The notes beneath the pieces were generated by a model that was given only the letters and a program-made list of their open reading frames with translations, did not search any database and had not been told where the DNA came from. The position numbers and the translations under genes were made by a program. Source: Noviherbaspirillum saxi (GTDB taxonomy: Bacteria > Pseudomonadota > Gammaproteobacteria > Burkholderiales > Burkholderiaceae_D). From it: 64,000 nt of DNA. Shown here piece after piece: positions 1 through 8,411 of the stretch; within the stretch, counting starts at the first letter, position 1; the number at the start of each line of letters is the position of its first letter. The stretch lies in contig NZ_QYUO01000002.1 in assembly GCF_003591035.1 (NCBI RefSeq), positions 434,001 to 498,000 of the forward strand. Direction: 5' to 3'.

Positions 1-80
1 CGCCCGTCAGACGTGAACCAAATCGGGAAATTATTTCGTGCACATTCCTTATTGATCATCCCTTGAACAAAGGCGGCAGT

Positions 81-1253
81 ATGGAAAAGATGCTTGCAGC
101 AGTTGAAGGAACGAATGTGGTGCATACGGAAAACGCACACTGTGCCAATGCAGCGACAGTAGTCATTCTTCCTGAAAAGCTTGTGGGAACATGTGCCGCG
201 CATGAACTTGCTGCTCACACGGAAATTGCGCGTCGGCTCGCAGTTCTCAAGGGATGCGAGTTCGCCGGAGAATTCGAGGCGAATTACCAATACGAAAATG
301 GTTTGTATTTTGTTCCCAGCGACACACTGGTCGGTCTCGATTATGCAGCCGAACTGCGCATACGCAATGATGAAGATTTATTCGGGGGTGTCGTCCCGCA
401 TGCCTTTGTCGCCACCAAGACCATTACGCATGCTCTGCCCGGTCCTTACTCGGCCGCGCCGGATGGCTGGGCGCCAAGCATGGCAAGAAAAGTGCAGGAA
501 GTCGTATTGCCCGGTTACTCCGTTTTCAATCTGCACGATGCACGTGATGCCGGTACCCGCCTGTCGCAGCAGGGCGCGGTAAGGGTCAAGAAGGCGAGTG
601 GGGTGGGTGGTCTGGGGCAATGGGTTGTGAGTACCGCACATGAACTCGATGACTTGCTGTACTCGCTGGAAAGCGAAGATCTGCTGCGCGGTGGCGTTGT
701 TCTGGAATGCAATCTGTCGGAAGTTAGTACCCTAAGTGTCGGCCAGGTCAAGGTTGCCGGCATGGTAGCGACCTACTACGGTGTGCAGCGCCTGACATCC
801 AATAATCGGGGCGAAGAAGTGTACGGCGGTTCGACCTTGACGGTCGCGCGCGGCGGCTTCGATGCCTTGCTGCAACTACAGCTTGATAGCGAGTTGCATA
901 CCGCGATTTCTCAGGCGCGCACTTACCATGCCGCCGCACTGTCTTGTTTTCCGCCAATGTTTGCGTCGCGCTGCAATTACGATATTGCCCAGGGAGTCGA
1001 CGCAAGCGGCCAGTGGCGCTCCGGTGTGCTGGAACAATCCTGGCGTGTCGGCGGCGCAAGCGGCGCGGAAATTGCCGCCCTGGAAGCCTTTCACGCCGAT
1101 CCCGGATTGTCGGTCGCGCGCGCTTCCACGGTCGAGCTCTACGGTCCGCAAATTGAACTGCCGCATGATGCAGTTATCTATTTTCAGGGGAGCGACGACA
1201 ACGTCGGACCGATCACCAAGTATGTAACCCTGGAAGCCTATGCCCATCCATGA
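81..1253 (+). CDS. DUF3182 family protein
   Basis: A 390-residue cytosolic protein that resembles the DUF3182 family of proteobacteria; no reaction is established for it that I can state. The middle (about residues 165-230) has a V-K-K-A-S-G-V-G-G-L-G-Q stretch reminiscent of the glycine-rich nucleotide loop of ATP-grasp enzymes, which is only an analogy. I chose ATG 81 because AAAGGCGG lies just upstream; a TTG at 63 is in frame but lacks a ribosome site. Its 3' end overlaps the following alpha/beta hydrolase by 14 bases, so the two are very probably co-translated and may act on the same compound. Confidence 0.75.
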   Translation: MEKMLAAVEGTNVVHTENAHCANAATVVILPEKLVGTCAAHELAAHTEIARRLAVLKGCEFAGEFEANYQYENGLYFVPSDTLVGLDYAAELRIRNDEDLFGGVVPHAFVATKTITHALPGPYSAAPDGWAPSMARKVQEVVLPGYSVFNLHDARDAGTRLSQQGAVRVKKASGVGGLGQWVVSTAHELDDLLYSLESEDLLRGGVVLECNLSEVSTLSVGQVKVAGMVATYYGVQRLTSNNRGEEVYGGSTLTVARGGFDALLQLQLDSELHTAISQARTYHAAALSCFPPMFASRCNYDIAQGVDASGQWRSGVLEQSWRVGGASGAEIAALEAFHADPGLSVARASTVELYGPQIELPHDAVIYFQGSDDNVGPITKYVTLEAYAHP

Positions 1254-2049
1254 TGACAATATTCAAATCGCCGTCGATGGCGACACCATTGACGGCACTA
1301 TCGTTACTCCCGGCGCGAAAATGCCGGCCGTCCTGTTCGTGCACGGCTGGGGCGGCAGCCAGGAACAATACCTGGCACGGGCGAGAGAAATCGCTGCGCT
1401 TGGCTGCGTTTGCCTGACCTTCGATCTGCGCGGGCATGCGGGAACGTTGCCGCAGCATGATACGGTGTCGCGGGAAAACAATCTGCACGACGTACTCGCT
1501 GCTTACGATACGCTGGTCTCGCAGCGCGGTGTCGATCGCGCCGCCGTGGCCGTGGTCGGCAGCAGTTACGGCGGTTACCTGGCAGCGATTCTTTCGTCGA
1601 TGCGGCCGGTGCAGTGGCTCGCCTTGCGCGTGCCTGCGCTCTACATGGATAGCAATTGGGAAATGCCCAAGCGCCAGTTGCACAAGGGCCAGGATTTGGG
1701 CACGTATCGGCAGACCCTGATCCCGGCCGGGGAGAACCGTGCATTGCGCGCCTGCGCGAATTTTCATGGCGATGTGCTGGTGGTCGAATCGGAGCGCGAT
1801 GCGATCATTCCGCATGCTGTGGTCACCAGTTATCTGGACGCCTGCGCCGAACCGCGTTCGCTGACCTATCGCGTAATCAAGGACGCCGATCACGGCCTGT
1901 CGGAAGAAGCGTCCCAGCGCGCGTACACGGCGCTGCTGGTCAGTTGGATGACGGAAATGATTTTCGGGTCGCGGGAAAAAGGGAAGCCGACCCTAGCGAC
2001 AACCATGCCGAAGAGCACGCTGCCCGAGGCCCCGCCTACTCCCGCTTGA
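1240..2049 (+). CDS. Alpha/beta-fold serine hydrolase
   Basis: A 269-residue alpha/beta hydrolase. The oxyanion-hole motif HGWGG is at about residue 35. The nucleophile elbow G-S-S-Y-G places Ser109, and the other triad members are probably Asp187 (ESERDAIIP) and His218 (DADHGL). This is the dienelactone-hydrolase or acyl-peptidase type of layout; the substrate is unknown. The start overlaps the end of the DUF3182 gene by 14 bases, which implies coupled translation. The C-terminal 30 residues are proline-rich and probably disordered. No signal peptide is seen, so it should be cytosolic. Confidence 0.85.
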   Translation: MPIHDDNIQIAVDGDTIDGTIVTPGAKMPAVLFVHGWGGSQEQYLARAREIAALGCVCLTFDLRGHAGTLPQHDTVSRENNLHDVLAAYDTLVSQRGVDRAAVAVVGSSYGGYLAAILSSMRPVQWLALRVPALYMDSNWEMPKRQLHKGQDLGTYRQTLIPAGENRALRACANFHGDVLVVESERDAIIPHAVVTSYLDACAEPRSLTYRVIKDADHGLSEEASQRAYTALLVSWMTEMIFGSREKGKPTLATTMPKSTLPEAPPTPA

Positions 2050-2178
2050 TTCTTGTCCGGCAAGCTGGTTTGATACCGCGCAAGCAAGCTGTCATTACGC
2101 TGCATGACTATGCAATTTCCCCGGATGATCCTGTCCAATTGGCTTGCTTCGGCAACGACATCAGCTCGAGAGAATGCC

Positions 2179-2388
2179 ATGAAAAATCCCTGGACCAAGA
2201 AAAACCCTTACCTGAGTATTTGGCTCAGCGGCGCCAATGCGGTATTGGGCGCAACGCGGGGACAGGCAACTGCCCAGGTGCGCCGTGAGGTCAACAGTGC
2301 CATTCAACAGTCGACCCGACAAATGACCGATGCCTGGATAACAATGTTGGTGCCGCCGAAGGCGCCGCGCAAGAGAAAGAAACGTTAA
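2179..2388 (+). CDS. Small conserved hypothetical protein (69 aa)
   Basis: A 69-residue protein beginning MKNPWTKKNPYLSIWLSG and ending in a strongly basic tail (KAPRKRKKR). I do not know its function. The N-terminal MKNPW-KKNP-(2)-S-(2)-L-SGAN pattern looks familiar from small Burkholderiales proteins sitting near polyhydroxyalkanoate or stress genes, but that is recollection, not proof. I prefer ATG 2179, with GAGAG six bases upstream, to an in-frame ATG at 2104 whose translation looks like non-coding sequence. It stands alone between the hydrolase and osmC. Confidence 0.5.
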   Translation: MKNPWTKKNPYLSIWLSGANAVLGATRGQATAQVRREVNSAIQQSTRQMTDAWITMLVPPKAPRKRKKR

Positions 2389-2458
2389 AGAATTGCGGTT
2401 AGTTCAGATTGATGCGCTGACTCGCATAGTTTCCGCCAACCCTTGAAAGGAGAAAACA

Positions 2459-2884
2459 ATGAAGCGTACTGCGTCCGCATCATGGACCGGAGGTCTGAAA
2501 GACGGCCAGGGCAGCATATCCACCCAAAGCGGTGTTCTATCGAATACTCGCTACGGCTTTGCGGCGCGTTTTGAAGATGGCCCGGGCACCAATCCGGAAG
2601 AGCTGATCGCCGCCGCACATGCCGGCTGTTTCACGATGGCCTTGTCGGGCCAGCTCGGCGAAGCGGGGATCGTCGCCGAAAACTTGACCACCACTGCAGC
2701 GGTAACGCTCGAAAAGGTCGATGGCGGTTTTTCGATTTCGGCGGTACACCTCGATCTGGTCGCCAAGATTCCCGGTGGTGATCAAAAGGCGTTCGATGAA
2801 GCGGCAAACAAAGCGAAGGCAGGATGTCCGGTGTCCAAGCTGCTCAATGCCACCATCACACTCAACGCAAAGCTGGAATCGTAA
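2459..2884 (+). CDS. osmC: OsmC family peroxiredoxin
   Basis: A 141-residue OsmC/Ohr-family protein that would reduce organic hydroperoxides with a pair of cysteines. The peroxidatic Cys57 is in AHAGCF and the resolving Cys123 in KAGCPVS; the conserved Glu48 of the PEEL helix is also present. Length and motif order fit OsmC rather than Ohr. Start ATG 2459 is preceded by an excellent GAAAGGAG ribosome site. It forms a single-gene unit ending at a bidirectional hairpin terminator and faces the hsp20 gene tail to tail. Confidence 0.93.
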   Translation: MKRTASASWTGGLKDGQGSISTQSGVLSNTRYGFAARFEDGPGTNPEELIAAAHAGCFTMALSGQLGEAGIVAENLTTTAAVTLEKVDGGFSISAVHLDLVAKIPGGDQKAFDEAANKAKAGCPVSKLLNATITLNAKLES

Positions 2885-2914
2885 AAAAGCCGGGAGCATA
2901 TCGCTCCCGGTTTT
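2883..2914. terminator. Bidirectional rho-independent terminator, osmC/hsp20
   Basis: Perfect 8-bp arms CCGGGAGC (2890-2897) and GCTCCCGG (2903-2910) with a 5-base loop are flanked by AAAAAA on the left and TTTT on the right. The hairpin can therefore stop transcription from both convergent genes. Confidence 0.9.
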
Positions 2915-2949
2915 CATGGGACTACGGTTTTACCGCGACGGATCGTTAA

Positions 2950-3402
2950 TCAGGCGGCTTCGCGCTGCAACAGCTGCACGGATTCGCCATCGATCTCGAT
3001 CTTGCGCGGCTTCAGCGCTTCGGGAATCACGCGCACCAGTTCGATATTCAGCAAGCCATTGTCGAGCTTGGCACCAACGACTTTCACATGGTCTGCCAGT
3101 TGGAAGCGGTGTTCGAAATCGCGTGCTGCGATACCGCGGTGCAGAAAGGTGCGCTTGGTATCGTCCTTCTGTTTGCGGCCGATAATTTTCAATTGATCGC
3201 GCTCGCTTTCGATGTCCAGTTCGGACCGGTCGAAACCTGCAACGGCCATGGTGATACGGTATTTGTCTTCACCGACAAGTTCGATGTTGTACGGTGGGTA
3301 GCTGGGCTGTGCATCGGCGCGCTGTGCTTCGTCAAATAATTGAGCAAGACGGTCAAAGCCGATGGCCGAGCGATACAGGGGAGTAAAGTCGTAAGTACGC
3401 AT
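2950..3402 (-). CDS. Hsp20/alpha-crystallin small heat-shock protein (IbpA-like)
   Basis: A 150-residue small heat-shock protein that holds unfolding proteins for refolding by DnaK and ClpB. The N-terminus MRTYDFTPLYRSAIGFDRL is the typical IbpA start. The alpha-crystallin domain runs from about residue 36 (YPPYNIE) to 125, with the A-x-x-x-N-G-L-L-like motif present as AKLDNGLLNIEL and a C-terminal tail rich in charge. I chose ATG 3402 over an in-frame start at 3450 because the family begins here and GAGGA lies 9 bases upstream. A sigma-32 promoter and a ROSE-like hairpin precede it (listed separately), so it should be controlled by heat at both transcription and translation. Confidence 0.95.
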   Translation of the reverse strand: MRTYDFTPLYRSAIGFDRLAQLFDEAQRADAQPSYPPYNIELVGEDKYRITMAVAGFDRSELDIESERDQLKIIGRKQKDDTKRTFLHRGIAARDFEHRFQLADHVKVVGAKLDNGLLNIELVRVIPEALKPRKIEIDGESVQLLQREAA

Positions 3403-3407
3403 GATAA

Positions 3408-3431
3408 ATATCCTCGAAAAATAAGCGATAT
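3408..3431 (-). promoter_or_regulatory. ROSE-like RNA thermometer hairpin over hsp20 Shine-Dalgarno
   Basis: In the minus-strand leader, AUAUCGCUU can pair with GAGGAUAU, burying the AGGA ribosome site. The 5' arm contains UCGCU, matching the U(U/C)GCU element that pairs with AGGA in ROSE thermometers, including the unpaired or syn G. The position, directly before a small heat-shock gene, is the classic one. Confidence 0.7.
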
Positions 3432-3469
3432 GGAAATCGCGGACCTCCATTGAGCATCCGCTGATTCGG

Positions 3470-3498
3470 ATATAGGGATCGCCGATATGCGTTTCAAG
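3470..3498 (-). promoter_or_regulatory. Sigma-32 heat-shock promoter of hsp20
   Basis: On the minus strand CTTGAAA (3498-3492) is followed after 14 bases by CCCTATAT (3477-3470). This matches the RpoH consensus CTTGAAA-N13/14-CCCCATNT closely. It implies a leader of roughly 60 nt that includes the thermometer hairpin. Confidence 0.85.
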
Positions 3499-3556
3499 GG
3501 GTAGATATCACAGGATTTTGCGTGTCATGTGATGTTGCCTCCGACGCAAGAATTTC

Positions 3557-4615
3557 CTACTGAACATGTTCTTCCGCGGCCGCCGAAAACAGGTCCCATG
3601 CCGCAATGAACAGCGCGGCGATGGCCGGACCGATCACAAAGCCGTTCAGCCCGAACAGCGCCATGCCCCCCAGGGTCGATATCAGCACCACATAGTCGGG
3701 CATCTGCGTATCCTTGCCGACCAGAAGAGGGCGCAGGATATTATCGACCAGCCCGATCACCACCACGCCAAAGGCGATCAGCGTGACGCCTTGCCAGATT
3801 GCGCCGGTCAGCAGGAAAAATATCGCCACCGGCGCCCAGATCAAGGCGGCGCCGACTGCCGGCAGCAAGGACAGAAAGGCCATCAGTACGCCCCACAGCA
3901 CCGCACCCTGAATGCCGAGAAACCAGAACATCACGCCGCCCAGCGCACCCTGTGTCGCCGCCACGGCGATGTTGCCCTTGACGGTGGCCCGGATCACGGT
4001 GGTGAATTTTCCGACCAGATTGCGCTTGTGTTCGGAGCTCAAGGGTATTGCCTGCTTGATGCGTGCGGATAGCGCCACGCCGTCACGCAGCAGGAAGAAC
4101 AACAGATACAGCATGATGCCGAAGCTGACGATGAAGTCGAAGGTGTTCTGGCCAATGCTGAATGCCTGGGTCGCAATCGTCTGGCTGCCTTGCGCAACGG
4201 CTTCGGACAGCCTGTCCTGCAGGGAAAAGATATCGGTCAAGCCAAGGCGTTCCAGCCAGCTCACGATCCATGGCGGCAGAGCATCCATGATTTGCTGGAA
4301 GTAGGCGCCGAAATCCAGTTCCCCGGACCGTATCTGCTGGTATATCGCTGCTCCTTCGCGCAGTAGCGACGCAGTGATGACCGACAAGGGAAATATGACG
4401 ATCAGCAGACACAGTACCAGCGTGGTCAGCGCCGCCAAATTGCGGCGTCCGCGCATGGAGGACAATAACTGTTTGTAGAACGGCGCAAACAGAATGGCCA
4501 GCACCGCTGCCCAGAACACGGCGCCGTAAAACGGCAGCAGTATCCATCCAAATGCAATCGATACGACGATCAGCAAGAGCAGGAAGGTCTTGTGTTGCAA
4601 CTGCGGATTATTCAT
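3557..4615 (-). CDS. AI-2E family transporter (PerM-like membrane protein)
   Basis: A 352-residue polytopic inner-membrane protein of the AI-2E/PerM family. Two hydrophobic spans lie near the N-terminus (about residues 10-45), a third at about 60-85, then a large hydrophilic loop (about 85-150), and the remaining helices follow. The C-terminal block includes LIDNILRPLLVG-like GLVDNILRPLLVGKDTQMPD, a hallmark of the family. Members export varied solutes including autoinducer-2 or act in Na+/H+ exchange, so no specific substrate can be assigned. It follows an M48 lipoprotein gene on the same strand with a gap of about 108 bases. Confidence 0.88.
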   Translation of the reverse strand: MNNPQLQHKTFLLLLIVVSIAFGWILLPFYGAVFWAAVLAILFAPFYKQLLSSMRGRRNLAALTTLVLCLLIVIFPLSVITASLLREGAAIYQQIRSGELDFGAYFQQIMDALPPWIVSWLERLGLTDIFSLQDRLSEAVAQGSQTIATQAFSIGQNTFDFIVSFGIMLYLLFFLLRDGVALSARIKQAIPLSSEHKRNLVGKFTTVIRATVKGNIAVAATQGALGGVMFWFLGIQGAVLWGVLMAFLSLLPAVGAALIWAPVAIFFLLTGAIWQGVTLIAFGVVVIGLVDNILRPLLVGKDTQMPDYVVLISTLGGMALFGLNGFVIGPAIAALFIAAWDLFSAAAEEHVQ

Positions 4616-4723
4616 TGAAGTCCCGGGTGTACAAGGTTGATATCTGGAATGGCAACATCCGCCATGCTACCGGATAGGCAAACAGGCGTCGCGGGATCGC
4701 GCAAGGGAGGCGCCAGGCATTGC

Positions 4724-5536
4724 TTACTGCTTCGCCGCGTCATACAGCGGCAGCACGGTAGGGAGCAACGCGGAAATCTCATTGATGCGCGTGGTGTTGG
4801 CGGGATGCGTCGACAGAAACTCGGGGGTGTTCTTGCCTTCGGAAGCACGGCCCATCTTTTGCCACAGGCTGATGGCGGCGCGCGGATCGTAACCGGCGCG
4901 CGCAGCGAGTTCCAGTCCGATGCCATCTGCTTCGCTTTCGTTCTGGCGCGAATTCGGCAAGACAAACAGGTATTGCGCAAACTGATTGGCAAGCGCGACT
5001 TGCGTCTGCCGGTTCTGCGCCCCTGCCAGCGCAGCGGTGGTGATCGCGTTTTGCGCGACCGCCTGCGAGACGCGCTCGCGGCCGTGCTCTCTGAGCGCAT
5101 GGGCGAATTCATGTCCCATGATCGCGGCGATTTCATCGTCGCTGAGCTTAAGCTGACGCACGATGCCGGTGTAGAACGTGATCTTGCCGCCGGGCGCGCA
5201 AGTCGCATTCAGCACCGGCGCATCGATCAGGATCAACTGCCATTTCCAGTCCCGCGTATCTTCCCGGAACACGCCGACCTGCGCCTTCAAGCGATTGGCA
5301 ATGCGCAGCAACCTGTCGTATTCCTCGCCCGACGTGATCAGCTTGCCTTGCGCCTTGGCCTTTTCCGCCTGTTGCGCATAACTGACCAGGGCCATTCTTT
5401 CCACCGTGGCGGCCGGCACCAGCAATAACTGCTGGCGTGTGACGCCGACCACGCCCGGTTTCGTAGTCGACGCACAGGCGCCCAGCAGCAACACGGCACC
5501 CGTGACCAGCAGCTTGATCTGCAGTTTGATTTTCAT
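4724..5536 (-). CDS. M48 family zinc metalloprotease, lipoprotein
   Basis: A 270-residue outer-membrane or periplasmic lipoprotein protease of the M48 (LoiP/YcaL/BepA-like) group. The start at 5536 gives a signal peptide (MKIKLQIKLLVTGAVLLLGAC) ending in a lipobox LLGAC. The zinc-binding HEFAH motif is at residues 142-146, and the third ligand is the Glu in NESEADGIG. It lacks the TPR domain of BepA, so it is LoiP-like in length. In-frame codons upstream to 5614 give non-family sequence. Probable role is envelope protein quality control. Confidence 0.9.
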   Translation of the reverse strand: MKIKLQIKLLVTGAVLLLGACASTTKPGVVGVTRQQLLLVPAATVERMALVSYAQQAEKAKAQGKLITSGEEYDRLLRIANRLKAQVGVFREDTRDWKWQLILIDAPVLNATCAPGGKITFYTGIVRQLKLSDDEIAAIMGHEFAHALREHGRERVSQAVAQNAITTAALAGAQNRQTQVALANQFAQYLFVLPNSRQNESEADGIGLELAARAGYDPRAAISLWQKMGRASEGKNTPEFLSTHPANTTRINEISALLPTVLPLYDAAKQ

Positions 5537-5855
5537 TGAGGTAAGCGTCAGCGAAGGTTGGTAAAAATATACTGCAACTGGAAGTATAGACCGAGCAAGG
5601 CAGAAAATTGTCAAATCGTAAATTGTTCAGGAGTGGCGCTGATGCAGATTGAATGCGGCAATGCCGGGGCGCTGGATACTCAGGGCACCGGATGGTTTCT
5701 CGGCTGTAGCGAGTGGGCGAGATCGGGCACCGATGACCGGACGGCATTGAGATATATGCCCGAAGCAGGGTGATCGCATGGGCTGTGCATGAAATGGATG
5801 GCGCATCCCGCCGGCGATCCGCGCGGATAAAAGCGATCCGGCGTAGCCGTTCACA
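5537..5855. other. Non-coding stretch between M48 protease and LuxR-type gene
   Basis: About 320 bases upstream of the protease gene and downstream of the LuxR-type regulator. Short open frames exist on both strands but none has a ribosome site or family-like sequence. The promoter of the protease gene must lie in the left part; I see no clear terminator hairpin. Confidence 0.5.
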
Positions 5856-6959
5856 TCAGACCAGATCGAGCGAGCCGAGCACCCTTTGCAGATCCGACTG
5901 TCGGTGCACGCCGACTTTCACGAAGACCGATTTAAGATGCTTGCGTCCGGTTTCAAATGAAATGCTCAACTGCTCGCTAGCTTCCTTCAAGGTCGAGCCG
6001 CGCAGCAGGATGTGCACCAGGCGTATTTCCGCCGGGCTGAGACGGAATATTTCGCGCAGCAGTTCGTTCGCCGGTACCGCAGCGCAGGCCGGATCGTGCA
6101 CCAGCACCAGCGCCAGCGGCTCGATACTGTGCAACATGCTTTCGGCGTCGGCTGGCAACGGCACCGTCGTGACGATGCAGAAATCGCCGTCCGCCGTTTG
6201 CAGTCGCACGCCCGCCGCCCGCTTGGGCTTCACGGTGCCGCACGCGGCTTGCAGCGCGCCGCGCAGGCGGCTTCTCGCATCGTTGTCTTCGCTGCCGTGA
6301 CCCGGCAAGCGTCCCGAGGCCGACAGCCATTGTTCCCCCAGCCGATTCGCCAGCTTCACGCTGCCGGCCGCATTCATCACCAGCAACGGCGCACGTACCC
6401 GGTCGAGCACGCGTGATGCGAGGTCAAGCCGGCTCGACAATTCGATCAGCTTCCATCGCAGTCGTGCGGCCTGCTGAAGATGCGGCAGCAGCGGTGTCAG
6501 CTGTAGTGCGATGCCCTCCATATCGCTGCGCCGGCCATGTCCGACCAGCGACAGCAAGCCATCGGTACCGGTCCCGTCACGCAGGATGGGCGTGGCCATT
6601 ACGCCGGACATGCGATAACGCCGCAGGAACTCCTGGTAGAACGGTGAATGGTCTTTCAGGCGTGAAGCGAAATCGCGTTCATCGAGATACCACTCGCCGG
6701 GTCGCGTGCGCCCGACGAATGCCTTGCCCGGATCGATGGACTGGTAGTAGGTTTCGTATTCCAGCCGCAACGATGGATGCATGCCAACCGCTTCGCCGAC
6801 GATGATCTGGTCGTGGCTGCGCTCCCATAGCAGAAGCGACACCATTTCCGCACCCGTCATGCCGGCCAGGCGCGTCATCGCTTGATGCCAACCTTGGGGA
6901 GCGAGTATGCCTTCATAGAATTGTCCCGACAGGGTCAGCAATTGATCTTGTGCGATCAC
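5856..6959 (-). CDS. LuxR-type helix-turn-helix transcriptional regulator
   Basis: A 367-residue regulator with a C-terminal LuxR/GerE DNA-binding domain (about residues 300-365: L-S-P-A-E-I-R-L-V-H, then L-K-E-A-S-E-Q-L-S-I-S and T-G-R-K-H-L-K-S-V-F-V-K-V-G). The N-terminal 180 residues resemble the PAS/GAF-like sensory part of the large orphan LuxR proteins in Burkholderiales and rhizobia; the ligand is unknown. I chose GTG 6959, which has GGGGAAG six bases upstream; a longer frame to 7145 runs through a terminator-like region. It lies downstream of, and on the same strand as, puuD, but a terminator separates them. Confidence 0.85.
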   Translation of the reverse strand: MIAQDQLLTLSGQFYEGILAPQGWHQAMTRLAGMTGAEMVSLLLWERSHDQIIVGEAVGMHPSLRLEYETYYQSIDPGKAFVGRTRPGEWYLDERDFASRLKDHSPFYQEFLRRYRMSGVMATPILRDGTGTDGLLSLVGHGRRSDMEGIALQLTPLLPHLQQAARLRWKLIELSSRLDLASRVLDRVRAPLLVMNAAGSVKLANRLGEQWLSASGRLPGHGSEDNDARSRLRGALQAACGTVKPKRAAGVRLQTADGDFCIVTTVPLPADAESMLHSIEPLALVLVHDPACAAVPANELLREIFRLSPAEIRLVHILLRGSTLKEASEQLSISFETGRKHLKSVFVKVGVHRQSDLQRVLGSLDLV

Positions 6960-7061
6960 GGTATCTTCCCCTTTCCCCTGATGCGTTGGCTTGTCTGAAG
7001 AGAATTGTGCCACGCACTTGCCGTCCCTGCTTGCAGGCTCGAATACGCTCCGTTGCACCGA

Positions 7062-7114
7062 CAAAAAGAAACAGGGATCCTCGTACCGGCAAAACGCCGA
7101 TCGAAAGATCCCTG
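7062..7114 (-). terminator. Rho-independent terminator after puuD
   Basis: On the minus strand CAGGGATC (7114-7107) pairs with GATCCCTG (7079-7072), and the loop carries its own CGGC/GCCG mini-hairpin. The structure is followed by TTTCTTTTT. It ends the uraH-puuD unit. Confidence 0.75.
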
Positions 7115-7122
7115 TCTGCATC

Positions 7123-7143
7123 GAGGCGGAAAATTTCCGCCTC
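7123..7143. repeat. Near-perfect palindrome downstream of puuD
   Basis: GAGGCGG-AAAATTT-CCGCCTC, 7-bp arms around an A/T core, lies 30 bases past the puuD stop. It may add to termination or be a protein-binding dyad; no T-run follows on either strand. Confidence 0.5.
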
Positions 7144-7172
7144 ACGTCACCGACTTTTCACAGCGCTTACAC

Positions 7173-8366
7173 TTACTGTGCGCCGCCTTGATACCAGCGC
7201 CCGATCAGCGCCCGTTCTTCGTCGGTCATGTTGGTTATGTTCCCGAGCGGCATGGACTTTTGCATCACGACTTGCTGATAGATCAGTTGTGCTTGCGACT
7301 TGATCTGTTCAGGCTGGTCGAACAGCACGCCCTTGGCCGCGGTCGGCATCAACGTGGGCTTGGCCGCGTGACACTGGATGCAATGCTTGTCGATCACAGG
7401 CTTGATTTGCGCCATATCGACCGGCGTTTCGGCAGCGGCTGCAGGCCCGCTCGTTGCCGGTTTGCTAGGCGCAATCCATGCCACGACACCGGCCAGCATC
7501 GCCACGGCCACCAGCGGGTAAACCAGATTGACGACACTCTTGTGACGCAGGATGAAGAACTGGCGGATCAGCACGCCGGCCACCATGATCAACACCAGCA
7601 CCAGCCAATTATGCGGATGGCTGTACGTCATGTTGTAGTGGTTGGACAACATCGTAAACAACACCGGCAGCGTGAAGTAAGTGTTGTGCACGCTGCGTTG
7701 CTTGGCACGCTGACCATGGATGGGATCGACCGGCTGGCCGGCCTTCATCGCCGCGACCACCTTGCGCTGTCCCGGAATGATCCAGAAAAACACGTTGGCG
7801 CTCATGATCGTGGCGATCATCGCACCGATGATCAGGAAAGCGGCGCGTCCGGAAAACAAGTTGCATGCCGCCCACGATGCAATGATCACATAAGCCACCA
7901 CCAGTACCGCCAGCAGCCCTTCCTTCTTTTGCAGCGCCCGGCAAAGCACGTCGTACACCAGCCAGCCCACGCCCAGGAATGCCAGCGCCAGGATGACGGC
8001 CACGGTCGGCGTCAGGTTGGCGACGTTCGGGTCGATCAGGAAGACCTTGGGATTGAACAGGTAAAGCACCGAAAACAGTCCGAATCCGGACAGCCAGGTG
8101 CTATACGATTCCCAGTAAAACCAGTGCAGGTCTTCCGGCAGATTGCGCGGCGCACCCAGATATTTTTGCGGGTTGTAGAAGCCACCGCCATGCACGGCCC
8201 ACAATTCGCCGCCGACGCCTTTTTCCTTCAATTCCGCGTCCTTGGGTGCCTTCAGGCTGTTGTCCAGCCAGACGAAATAAAACGACGAGCCTATCCACGC
8301 AATCGCCACGATCACATGCAGCCAGCGCAGCAACAGGTTGGCCCAGTCGAGCAAATAACCTTCCAT
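7173..8366 (-). CDS. puuD: Urate hydroxylase PuuD (membrane-bound urate oxidase, cytochrome c fusion)
   Basis: A 397-residue inner-membrane enzyme that oxidises urate to 5-hydroxyisourate. About eight hydrophobic helices cover residues 1-305, carrying the conserved histidines and WAVHGGGFY and W-Y-W-E-S-Y motifs of the family. A C-terminal cytochrome c domain has the haem site C329-I-Q-C332-H333 and a methionine ligand likely within QKSMPLG. Electrons probably go to the respiratory chain rather than directly to O2 as in soluble uricase. Next upstream is uraH (45 bases apart), giving a two-gene operon for consecutive steps of urate breakdown. Confidence 0.95.
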   Translation of the reverse strand: MEGYLLDWANLLLRWLHVIVAIAWIGSSFYFVWLDNSLKAPKDAELKEKGVGGELWAVHGGGFYNPQKYLGAPRNLPEDLHWFYWESYSTWLSGFGLFSVLYLFNPKVFLIDPNVANLTPTVAVILALAFLGVGWLVYDVLCRALQKKEGLLAVLVVAYVIIASWAACNLFSGRAAFLIIGAMIATIMSANVFFWIIPGQRKVVAAMKAGQPVDPIHGQRAKQRSVHNTYFTLPVLFTMLSNHYNMTYSHPHNWLVLVLIMVAGVLIRQFFILRHKSVVNLVYPLVAVAMLAGVVAWIAPSKPATSGPAAAAETPVDMAQIKPVIDKHCIQCHAAKPTLMPTAAKGVLFDQPEQIKSQAQLIYQQVVMQKSMPLGNITNMTDEERALIGRWYQGGAQ

Positions 8367-8411
8367 CAGTATGTCTCCTTCTTGATTGTCAAATTCCGCG
8401 CAGGATCGATA

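Noticed and set aside
2883..2914. Operator for osmC or hsp20
   Set aside because: A-run and T-run on both sides and convergent genes fit a bidirectional terminator better.
5558..5773. Small plus-strand gene upstream of the M48 protease
   Set aside because: No ribosome site, unusual composition, overlaps the protease promoter.
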